Shown: piece by piece, positions 1 through 11,256 of the stretch
How positions within the stretch are numbered: position 1 is the first letter of the stretch
Layout of the letters: every line of letters begins with the position of its first letter
Assembly (NCBI GenBank): GCA_034687125.1
Contig: JAQGBZ010000141.1
Span: forward strand, 62,001 to 126,000
From: Neelides folsomi
Lineage: Eukaryota; Arthropoda; Collembola; Neelipleona; Neelidae
Length of the DNA: 64,000 nt
Direction of reading: 5' to 3'
Notes under the pieces: generated by a model
Told to the model about the DNA's origin: nothing
The model's database searches: none
The model's input: only the letters and a program-made list of their open reading frames with translations
Made by a program: the position numbers and the translations under genes

Positions 1-1631
1 TTTAGACTCGGGTCTTCGAGCTGGCTGCACTTTGGAGCCTTTAGGACCGAAGATTCGGCCCGAGCCTTAAGAAAGAGACAGTTGGTATTAAAATGTAGGA
101 ATCCAATTTAAAATGCGAGCATGGGACTTGTGAGGTTTCCGGGGAAAATCTATTGTCGGGCCTAAGTCCGAACGGAATGATATGTTTTGTGGGGAATCGA
201 TCGTGCGCTATGTGAGGTTTGGGCAGAACATGTGTCCAGAAAGACCTGTCACGTCGTTAAATAAGCGACAAGGCGGAGTGGGAGTCGATCGCCTTCCCCG
301 TCTCCTCTTCTGTCCATCAATAATGTGTGATCGATTCTCCCCTGATCACCTTCCTTGCATTATTCAATAACTCGGTGCCTTGAGCTCGTGTGCACGCCGT
401 TATTACAATACTCATCAAAGCCCACCTCTGATTCTCCCATTCAATTCCATGAAAGGGAGATGAGGAGATTCAAGGAGCCTGGCGACCCTTCCGCCACTTG
501 AGGAACTCCGCAATAACCCAACTCCCAATTCAGCTTCTTCACCGCCCCTATCCAGAAGGGAGATTGAATGGGACCTTACATGGAAGGAAGCGACTGAGCC
601 GTTGACAGAGTGACATTCAAAAGAATTCATACACCGTCGCCGAATACGTCGTTAGAGGAATGGAAGTTGAAAGGATCTTCCATTGTCTCCTCGTGAGACT
701 GAAATGAAAAGTTGCGATATATAAAAGAAGCATGAGACGAGCTTTGCATTTTATCACGTCGGATTAAATTCTTTGACGAACTTGAAGAGGAGCTTATTAG
801 GGTCTATATAATAAATACACTCCCTTGTTACTTCATGTCTAACTATTCAAGATTGGGGATGGGAAAAAGGTAGGATTGGGATTCGTAAACAAAGTTCCTC
901 TTGAACCTTTTTCTCCTTTGGAGGATGGCCGTCGTAACGAAGAGACTCTTCACTCCCTGCTTATTATTAATGAGTGAGTATAATTAATCTCCACTTAAAA
1001 TGTTTAATTCGGAGTTGTTTGGCTGTTAGGCACTTGGGCAAATCCCTCGAAGGATTCTCTTGGAGAGATGTTGAGTCAAGTCCTTCATCACGAACTTCTT
1101 TCTCCGCACTACCCCTACTACACACATTACCCTATCTCTCCAAGTGAATTTTGAAAATTGAACAAAACTTCGCCCCCTCCAGGAATGAAGGAATAAATCG
1201 ATTTCTTTTTTATTATTTATTGACTCCAAGAAAATTCACATTTACATTAACAAATTAACAATGCATGTTATGTTTATCCATTGATTCCACCTGTATACAT
1301 ATACACATACAACATAGTGGTTTATTGGTACACTTTGGGAGTTAATATTTATTTTTATTACAATTCTGTGGGCTATTAGACATACATAGGTATTATAGCT
1401 GTTCAAAATTCTATCGTGTGTTACGTCATTGTTGGCTCAAATTACATATGTATTTCATTCCAATAATGAGTAATCTCACGCACATTGTTTCAAATAGTAC
1501 ATATACATTATATGCAAGTATAAAGTATAAGCCCAATTATTATTATACCTAACTTACATAACTATGTATATCTGAAATAACCAATATTGCCAATACACTG
1601 CTAAGATATTTTTGATCCAATTGTGCTTTAA
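1..1631. other. No gene recognised (moderate-GC then AT-rich spacer)
   Basis: The first ~1.2 kb has a higher GC content than what follows. Only short open frames without recognisable domains occur on either strand. From about 1240 the sequence becomes AT-rich with many ACATA/TATGT tracts. No splice-bounded exon, tRNA or repeat could be supported. Confidence 0.5.
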
Positions 1632-1742
1632 TACAGGGTGACCATTTTAATATGTTAGAGAAATGCATATGGTTGGTTAAAGTTATTACATACATAATAT
1701 GCCTTTCTCCCATAATAAATATATTAAAATGGTCACCCTGTA
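1632..1742. mobile_element. Short TIR element (mariner-type MITE), 111 bp
   Basis: The element begins TACAGGGTGACCATTTTAAT and ends with the reverse complement, giving terminal inverted repeats of about 22 bp around a ~67-bp AT-rich core. The outer TA matches the TA target duplicated by the IS630-Tc1-mariner superfamily, and CAGGG ends are common in that group. No coding capacity is present. It could fold into one hairpin if transcribed. Family placement is by termini only. Confidence 0.8.
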
Positions 1743-3147
1743 AGCTAAACTATTAAACATGGATAGGGTATGTAAAGCCTCCTAGAGTTCTGACGCACAA
1801 AAATTTTAGTTCTACAATTATGTCTGTATTAGTTGGCATAAATATTAGATTTGGTAATTTATAAGTTTTAAAATTAAATGTTTAGGTTATAAGGATATAG
1901 GTACACATACTTGTACAAATTAATATGATGCATGTTTCGGCAATGTTTCGGCTGGTTTTCCCAGTCCAATTCCCAAATGCGAAAATAAACCGTGAAAATG
2001 AAAAGGTCAGCGAGGTCAACTGGGGAAAACGGAGAAAAGGAACGTTTATTTTGAGAGAAAATGGAGGTCCGATTCGAACAAAATACAATGACAGAATGAT
2101 CACAAATTATTTTTAACTTCAAACGAAAACACATTACACTTTAAACACGACACTACACTGCAAATTATAACATTACACACATTAGAAATTCATTGTCGCA
2201 TTATCTTTTTTTATTTTAAAAGATCGCCTTGTGTGAGCTTGCATAGTTATTTTATTCTTAATAATCAATGCTGCAATGATAATTTGTATTCATAAAAACA
2301 ATTAATATTTTTTGTCAAACATAAATATCCATTATTTTATACGAACAGATGTGTGCAAACAATAAACAGTCAACAAATAATACATATAAGGTATATATAT
2401 ATAAATTTTTTGTACTCAAGCTGCTACGTTAGCGTGATTACCATTGACAAATGTTGAATTGATAAAATGACTTTGAAGGATGGTATTTTTTTATCAGTAG
2501 AAAGAAAGCTTAATTTTTATATTAATTTTTCATAAGTATAAATACGGATTGTCTTCAAATTGATTTTTATTACATATTTCTTCTTACCACCTTACCTTTA
2601 GTTCTATGACTTTCTGGCTTAAAGGTATTTTTGTATCTGGTTCATTGAATTAACCTTCGAATCAGGACGATGAAGTCAATATCCACCCTCGCTTACCTAC
2701 ATACAAGTATGTATATACTACATATGTACCTAGGTATGTAATGTAAAGAATAAAACTTTGAGATTTCATATGAATTTGTCACGCTCTACCCGAAAATATT
2801 GAAAACTTGCCATGTGTACAAAACTATAATTAGTAACTATTAATTTAATATACATATTATATCTACCTTGGTTTATATATAAGTAACAGTCTCAGTCCAG
2901 CTTTCGTCCCTTGACGTTCATTTTTCCATCGGTCCTCAAAAAGGGTCCAAAAACGATTATAAACCATATACCATGCTTGCCAGTATGTGTTAGCGTGTTT
3001 GGCTCGAATGCCTTTCCTTCCTTTTTTAAAGTAATAGTTATGTATGGTATGTTATACAGTATTTTACTTTTATTTATTTTATGAAAAGAGTATGTAAATT
3101 GAAATTAACAATATATTTTTGATTAAATCAAATATTTAAGTAAAATA
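1743..3147. other. AT-rich spacer, no gene seen
   Basis: The sequence is AT-rich with palindromic ACATAC/GTATGT and TACCTAGGTA tracts near 2697-2745. A short GC-richer patch at about 2885-3030 has no recognisable product. A TACAGTATTTTAC string at about 3054 could be the outer end of the neighbouring Tc1-type element, but no matching opposite end was found. Confidence 0.45.
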
Positions 3148-3640
3148 TTAATATTTTGTAATATCTCCTTTAGCTTTAATAAGCTCCCGAACCCTTTTCC
3201 GCATTGAAGACACCAATTCCTGACAAGTTTCTGGAGTGATTTTATCCCATTCTACTTGAAGCTTTTCTTCAGCTCTTCAATATTTGTAGGGTTTTGTCGT
3301 TTAACCGACTTTTTCAATATTTCCCATAAAGATTCAATCACGTTCTTGTCCGTACTGCTGGACGGCCAGTCCATTACACGGTTTTTTTTAGATCTTTCAG
3401 CCATTTCTTGGTTGTTTTGGCAATAAGCGGAGGTCTTGTTGAAAAACATATTCGCCGTTCGGAACGAGTTTTGGAAGTGAGGGAAGAAGATGAGTTCGGA
3501 GAATCTCTTAATAGTCATCTTTTTTAATTGTTCCTTGCAAAAATTTGAGTTGGCCAACTCCACGACTGCTCATCGAGCCCCAGACGATCAGCATCTTTGG
3601 ATGTTTCATCTTTCTGTTTAAGCAGTCCGGATGAAAAGCT
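3148..3640 (-). mobile_element. Tc1-like transposase relic (DNA transposon, decayed)
   Basis: The minus strand encodes the C-terminal half of a Tc1/mariner transposase in more than one frame. Upstream is HPKMLIVWGSMSSRGVGQL, then a block equivalent to the FQQD..KHTS segment, then a degraded WPSSSTDKNVIESLWEILKK block matching the family WPSxSPDLNPIExLWxxLK motif. It ends in ETCQELVSSMRKRVRELIKA and a stop near 3148. There is an in-frame stop after KKDDY and at least two frame changes, and the DNA-binding N-terminus is absent, so the gene is dead. The LINE starting near 3741 directly abuts it and may have inserted into this copy. Confidence 0.85.
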
Positions 3641-3740
3641 TAGCACTAAAGCAAAAAGCAATTTAAGCGTAAACCTAGAAATTCATTTTACCATTTTACT
3701 AATTAAAGCTAAGCGGGAAATTCAAACAAACCTTTTTCCT

Positions 3741-6700
3741 AATTACTCTTGGAGCTGAATTCCCTTAAAAATGGGTTTAAACAAATTGTATATTCTCCAA
3801 CTCGCCTAAATTCATGTATTGACTTGATTTTCTCTAATGATATTAACAAAACTTCTAATATTGTTAATTATAATCCCCACATCTCTGACCACAATATAAT
3901 CGGAGTTTCTATTAATTTAAAACGAGATAAAAACAAAAAATCTGAAAATCTATCACGAAATTTTTATAAGCTAAACATTTGTGAATCGATTAACGATTTT
4001 GAAAAACTTGATTTAAAACCATAAAGCTTACCTATCAACAATCTATGGTAAGATTGGAAATATAAAATACTCTCAATTTTTGACAAGAATTGTCCTCTCA
4101 ATAAACGCAAATCAATATCCACATTTAAATTTACCATCACCCCTCAAACAAAGGCCTTAATAAAACATAGAGAAAAACTGCACAAATTGTATAAACTTCA
4201 TCGTACAGATTTAAACCCTACTAACTACAAACTCTTAGTATCTCAATGTAAAAAAGCTATTAAACAGAATCATAAAGAATATATCACTAATGAGATTACT
4301 AAACAAGAATTCTGGCCAATTATAAATATACTAAGAAAAACCGTATTAAATACTGAGAACTCAATTATAACCGCTGATAATTTAAATGAATTTTTTACTT
4401 CTTTTGCTAAACTCCTTGATAATTACAATTCACAATGTACCACATTGACCGCTGATATTAAATTTGTTCCAAGTAGGGTAAACAATCTTAAATTAATCAA
4501 CGCGTGGAATAAAGTAAAAATAAAAATTCCTCCTCTGGTGATCCAGATGTTATATCTATGAGAATGTTGAATATAATCATACCGATTCCTAATATCTATA
4601 ACTCTATAATTCACATGCTAAATGAAGTCTGCAACCAATTTGAAACCCCTAACGATTGGACTATTAGTAAAGTTACCCTGCTTCCAAAATCTTGTAATCC
4701 AAACCATGTTAGCTTATTCAAACCCTTACACAATTAAATAATATTTTAAAATTAGATGAAAAAATAATTAATTTTGAACTGAATGAGTTCATAGAAAGTC
4801 ATCATATTTTAAATGATAGACAATTCGGGTTTCGAAAAAATATTAATACTATACATTGCCTTCACGCCATTTCTTAATAATCACATTTGTTTAATTACTG
4901 CAATAGACCTCAAAAAAGCTTTCGACTCCGTTGATCAACTTATTCTATTTAATAAACTAAAAAAATTCGGCATATGTACTAAATGGTTTGAAGCTTATTT
5001 TAAAAATACTAAACAATATGTTAACTTTAATGGCCTAAAATCATCCCTTCTAGAAAATCCTATCGGAGTAAAACAAGATTCAGTGCTAGGCCCTACTCTT
5101 TTTTTATTATTTATTAATGACATATTCAATGTGCCAAAATACTGAAATGTTTGTCTTTGTCGACTATAAATATCTGCTATGTAATTTCTAACTAACTAAC
5201 TAACACTAGAGATAGTATAATACTATTGAAAAAGGCCTATCTTTTATAAATTCTTACCTTTGTGAGAACAATCTTTTGTGTAATTATGATAAACTGGAAG
5301 TTTTTGTTGCTGCCTCCCCTTCAAATATAAATACATTTAAGAATGGTAATTTAAATATTACCATTAACTTCAACAACACTATCATTCACCCTACATACGA
5401 AATAAAAATCCTAGGAATTAAACTTGATTCTGAGATGTGTTCGAAAATCCAAATCTCTAATATACAAAAACACTCATACATGCTCTATAAAAATCTAATT
5501 ATTTCAATCAAAATTTCCCGCTAATCAATCCCAATCATTTTGAATATATTGTAAACTCAATTGTTATACCTAAATTATATTATGGAATTGAACTGTGGGG
5601 CAATGTTAATAGTTCTACTTTAACCCCTGTTAATAAATGTGTGAAATAGTTTGCTAAACTTACTCTTAATAAGTTGAAATATGACAGAATTACTGAAGAC
5701 CTAACTAAAAGATTACAATGGCTCTTACCTTCAAATCAATTCTTGTATTGTACATCTACACTTATGAATCAAATTATGGAACCTTCAATTTGTCATTCTT
5801 ATTTTAAAAACTACTTTACAAAAAATTCAGATATACATGATGTAAATACGCGCTCCAATTCAGAGTTAAGATGTGCAATCTCCCTAAATAATAATTATGG
5901 TACCCTCTCATTATCTTATCCTACAATTTGGAATAATTTCACAAAAAATTACCATATTCCTAGATCCATAAATGACACCGACGATGAATTTAGTTCCAAA
6001 TCTCAAATGAACCGCAACTTATTGAAGAAAAATACTTATTTATTTCTCCTTTAGGACCAATTTCCCTAATAGCATAAACTTAATATATATATATATATAC
6101 AGGGTGTTTAGGCACTATGTGTGGACTGCAACAATAAAATATCTCTTAGACTAAGAAATGAATAAATCCGATTATGGTCATACCCCAACCTTTAATAATC
6201 AACTTAAAGATTAATGAGTGATTTGGGCACCATCAACTTCAATACACCTAGTCAATCGGCCCTCAACGGCGTCACAGGCATTTCGGCACATTTCTACGCT
6301 CATCTCATTGAAAGATTCAAAAAAATTGTCTTTAAATCAAGGATGGTTGGATTTTTTGAGTAGAATTTGTTCTTGAGATAACCCCATACTAAGTCTGGTG
6401 GTGTAAGGTCTGGTGATCGAGGCGGCCAAGGAAATGGACCACCTCTCCCAATCCAACGAGCAAAAGGTGAAAATCAAATCGTGAACTTTTGATGAAAGCC
6501 TTTGCCGTTTCTTTTCACTTTAATTATTTCGTCTGATAGTTTGATACAAACTAAGTTAACCATTGCCGAATCATGTGCCATTGCATATAAAATTATTGGT
6601 CAATCAGTTTAAGAGATATTTAAGGGTTTCAGTCCACACATAGTGCCTAAACACCCTGTATATATATATACTAGTTTTTATCCTACTATAATATATATTT

Positions 6701-6876
6701 ATCTTGAAATTAATTTTGCTTTTATTCTATATATCTACTTAATACTTTATAATTTTGTGTATAATAATCCTTCTTGTTTCGGGTTTCATGAGGGTATTTG
6801 TTCAATGCCTCTATTATCCTAATTCTATATACCAATTTAATATACTAATTGAATAAATAAACCATTATTATTATTA
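3741..6876 (+). mobile_element. Non-LTR retrotransposon (CR1/Jockey-like LINE), 5'-truncated and decayed
   Basis: Plus-strand fragments of one non-LTR element can be followed. The first is the end of an endonuclease domain (YSPTRLNSCIDLIFSNDI, then SDHN, 3749-4024). A linker follows at 4187-4561. The reverse transcriptase has AIDLKKAFDSVDQLILFNKL and a GVKQDSVLGPTLFLLFINDI block (4813-5145). A post-RT region follows (5276-6054), including YGIELWGNVNSSTL and a C-terminal stretch to 6054. Several stops and frame changes separate the blocks, and the catalytic FADD box is not intact (FVDYK is seen). The N-terminal part is missing, as is usual after incomplete reverse transcription. The element seems to end in a run of ATT repeats (about 6863-6876) after AATAAATAAA. 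It is interrupted by the mariner-type element at 6098-6660. Assignment to CR1 or Jockey is uncertain. Confidence 0.8.
6098..6660 (-). mobile_element. Mariner-type deletion derivative inside the LINE
   Basis: The element starts TACAGGGTGTTTAGGCACTA and ends with the reverse complement; the inverted repeats extend about 30 bp (to TGTGTGGACT). It sits in a (TA)n tract, consistent with TA target choice. The minus strand keeps a piece of transposase: RWIGRGGPFPWPPRSPDL is followed by TPPDLVWGYLKNKFYS, which matches the WPPRSPDLxPxDFFLWG block preceding the last catalytic residue in mariner-like transposases. The N-terminal two thirds is missing and stops occur, so it is non-autonomous. Because it lies inside the LINE, it inserted later. 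Confidence 0.85.
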
Positions 6877-9800
6877 ATGTATGGTATAATGAATGATTTC
6901 AATTTCTTCATAAGAATCAACTCATTATTGTAAGAATCCTAAAATAATCTTAATTGACAATTTAAAAAAATGGGTGTAAACGGATAGTTTTCGGACGATT
7001 GCTTTCGTCTGATTTACTTTATAATTAAACCTTACTACATACTTACATTAGTTAGACATACCTAAAATACTATGGATAATATTAAACACCAATCTGGATA
7101 TAATATTCAATATATGAAATAATTTAATAACCCCATTAAACTCCAAGTGCCGATGCTTAAACTTATATTTACATATAAGTATTTGAGTATACAGAATTTT
7201 TTAATCTAATTTTGACTAAGTTTATAAAATTGGAATAATGCAAAATGAAAATTCGATTAATGAGGCGCTTTTACATGCAATAAATATATGACATACATAT
7301 AGAGAAATATTATTATTTGTTGTATCAAATCATTTTTACGGAGACTTGAATGGTTTGCTAATATTGGAAAAAAGAAAGAATAGTAGCAATAAGGCTATAA
7401 AAGAAAATGAGAAAAAGGCAAATTGATATAAAATGGAAGTCTTTGAAATGAAACAAGAACTTTGATTTGCTTTTAGGAATGTGAAGTCGTGATTTTGGGG
7501 AACTAACTCGCCCAAATAACAAAGGTATATTATTCATGTACATATATAAAGAAAAGCAAATATCTTAAAGATAATACATATAATATACATAAATACCAGA
7601 TAGGTACATAGGTAGAGTATAATAAGAATAATAATCGACTATTCATAAAAAGGCTGGTAAAAGTCTAACATTAATATGGTACTGATACATGATCGATTTT
7701 AAACTTATTCGTATTACATTAAAATTAATCTACATACTTAAAATTATTACATTTTAATTTAATATAATTATATATCTGTAATGGTATATGATTGATACAT
7801 CATTACTAACTAAATGATTTATAAATTTAATGTAATTAATTTTCCTTCATGTTACTATATTAGGTATTAATAAAAATGATTGGTTGCATTATAGGAGATC
7901 TCAAAATTATTATTACTGTAAATTATGCTTATGTACAAAAGACCAACATTTTAGATTTCAATTATCAATTTGTCAATATTATTTTAAACTTGCTTTGTCA
8001 TCAGGTGTTTGTAAAGAGAAAATGTGTTATGGTTGAGAAAAGAAAGTTGAAGAAGTTGACAGAAATGTTGATGGAATTCTCTGCTTTTTGAATATAACTA
8101 TAACTATGAAACGAAGCTATGTATTAAATATATCGAAAACATATTATGTTCATGTTACACAATATATTTCTATTTTACTATAACCATGTTTATGTGTACT
8201 CCATATGAGTATATGTGTGCGAAGTATAGGAAAAAGTTTTTCTTCGTCTTTTCATATGTTAATATTAGAAATAGAGAGGAGAAGAGAAATATTAACAAGA
8301 ATGAAAATTGTCTTTGGAAAGTCTTTGGATGTTTTCATCAAATGTGATCATTCCATCCCTTTACAATTCTTCTCTACATATCTACCAGAAATCTCAAAAG
8401 AAAGGAATGGGAATTTAAATAGAAGACCAAAAGATGTTATAACGTTATAAGATATAACACCGATAGTTGAAAATATCTTTCTTTCCTATACATAAGTTTA
8501 ATGTTAAATTTACTAATTATCAAATTTCGTCTTGTACTAAATTAGACAAGGATATGAAATGTAAGCCGTTAAAATATTCTTTAAATAGGGACAATTATGC
8601 CGATTCAACATTTTCATTAAATATATTGATTAGATATATTGAATATATTGATTAGAGATTGAATTATGTATGCAATATGTTCGAACACTAACAATTTAGA
8701 TAATGCGGAAGTAATAAAAGTATGAATAAGCCTCATTACAAAGTTCATTACCTACTTTTAGTTATTGCTATTTAAACTCTAATCATTGATGTAATTACAA
8801 GTGAGGCATTATGCTATGGAATCGAAAATCCATTATCCAAATAAACGCTGGATTTTCTTTACATACTACGTTTATTTTATATGAATACAATACTAGAACA
8901 TCACTATCACAACTTTAAAATTAAGCCCCGAACAAAATAAATTCAAATTACATATGAGAAAATGGAATATTTAATCGATTTTCTGTTACATAAATTAATC
9001 TACGTATAGTTAAATATAATTTAGCATTTCTAAAAACACACTGTTTCGCTAAATATTTTGTTGAGATAAGATAATCTTATAAATGTCTTGTTTAATGCTT
9101 CAAACTTTTACTATTTTAGTAACATATCATTTAGTATTAAATTAGCAAATTACAATATCTGTAGCTAAAGAAAGCTTCACATCATAAAACGCTTCGGCAA
9201 AACATTTAATGCTGACTATGACCTGAAATAAATCAATATTATATATTGTATATAAGTTCCTTAATTTATGTATAACAATTATGTAATTAGAGTTTTTTAT
9301 AATTAAATATGCAATATGGAGTAATTTTACATAACAATAATTTGAGTATTGTCTAGTAGCTTTTCTCTTGAATGTGAATGATCATTCAACTGTAGTAGTA
9401 ACTTGTTGATTGAAAATGAATAAATACATTTACTTTAGTACCAAAATTAATCAACTTCAAGGTAAACTTACTCAGAATAAATTTAACTACACTAACTTTA
9501 AGTATAAGTATAAGGTAGAATATATATATGTAATTTATTTACTACTGTGATTTACATGCTAATCCTCATAAAAATGCGTTTGTACATAGCTTAACATACA
9601 TAAATGAAAGCTACCTACTCAAAATACATAGAATTGAATACAAGCTACATATTTTTCTATCTTTATATTTCTAAACTAAAAAAGCAATAACAATAGATAT
9701 AACAAAACTAATCATCACTAATCCATGTATATCTAAATAAATATATTTTAAGCTACATATAATTATTCAATTCTTAATTACTATTAAAAAGTAACATTAT

Positions 9801-11256
9801 TAGTTTATACAGATATAATATGTAACTATGTATTTATATAGGTAAATATCTAACATTTACTGATAGTTTTATTAATTATTACTTATATAAACTTAGGTGT
9901 GTAACTCACCTATATGAGTATATTAACATTTAAAATATACTCCTATATAATAATTGTACTCTACTATGTATCTATAGTATGTAAGTATGTCTGTATAATA
10001 ATAAGAGAGATGCATTATAAATAGATGTAGAATAATATATATATATATTAGCTATAATTATAATTACAATCAATTTATATGCATATGTTACTTGTAAATT
10101 TGCACACACAGGATATTGGATATCACCTATGTAATCTACTTTGTATCTATTTGAATTAATGTTAATTTTTATTCCTGAATTCCTGCTTTGATTTTGCGAG
10201 TGTAAAACAATTAAACGGTGAAAATTAATTTGTTTAAATTATTTTTTGATAATTTTAATTTTTTTCTTAATGTTAGTCCATCTTAGCTCTTACAATTTAC
10301 ATTTGAAATTTGAACACAGAATTCTTTTATCCTATTTAAGATTAGTCGACTGGGCTTAATTACTTAAAAGTATTTTATCTTGTAGAGATAATATACACAT
10401 GTGTAATGGTTCCTTACTCAGGGTTGAAGGAAATCTGACCGTAAAACGGATCTCCACAATCCTGAAAAAGGATCCGCTTATGAATTACATAGTTTTTAGT
10501 TTTTAGCTTATTTTAATAATACTTGACTACTTTGGTTCCTTGTAACCAGAATTGAAGAGTTTCCATAAAAGGCTTCTTTCAATCTAAAAACTCACTGGAT
10601 CATTAAAACAACAGTAGATTGTGAAGAATTGTCATGAAGTATTTTAGTATTTTAGGTACTATTAATTCGATGAGTCGGAACGAAGTGAATGGGATGTGTT
10701 GATGCATAAATATGATTCATGTTGCTTATATATTTCTAATATTTATTTATATGCAAGATTCATAATTAAACTATGGATTTTTACTCGAAGTATTATATAT
10801 GTAGAATCGGTTCACAACCGCCAAAGAGATTTGATTGTATAGATTGTTTATGCACAAATAAGCATAATTAATTCACTAATACACAATAGAAATTAAGCTC
10901 CATTTAATGTCTCACTCGATCGAATTGCATTTAATAGGCCAAACTTGGCACATTGATTATTTTATGATTTGGCAAGATTGAACGCAAGCAAGAGAGCTCC
11001 CAACTTCGCACTACAACTTTATATTATATACTCCGAATATGTTTGTATCATTTGAGTATGTACGATGATATCTGTATCTATATCATGTATCTATATCATA
11101 TCTTACAGATATGACTTTTCTACGGCAATTTTGAGTTGTTATTGTTAAATCCTACACTTATTGAATAAACTTCGACGACCTCGCCTTTATATGTAGATAT
11201 GAATGTCTACAATCATAATGCCCCATCTTGTTAAAGGGATCTAGAGTTAATGTTAG
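6877..11256. other. AT-rich intergenic DNA; SerT 3' flank at its end
   Basis: About 4.4 kb of strongly AT-rich sequence with many short TATA/ACATA tracts. The only open frames are short, AT-driven and domain-less. A small inverted repeat ACGGATC/GGATCCG lies near 10446-10481. The part next to 11257 is probably the 3' untranslated region of SerT, but no polyadenylation site was fixed. Confidence 0.5.

Noticed and set aside
10430-10490. Possible tRNA or structured RNA around a GGATCC stem
   Set aside because: Only one short stem forms; no A and B box pair or cloverleaf could be drawn.
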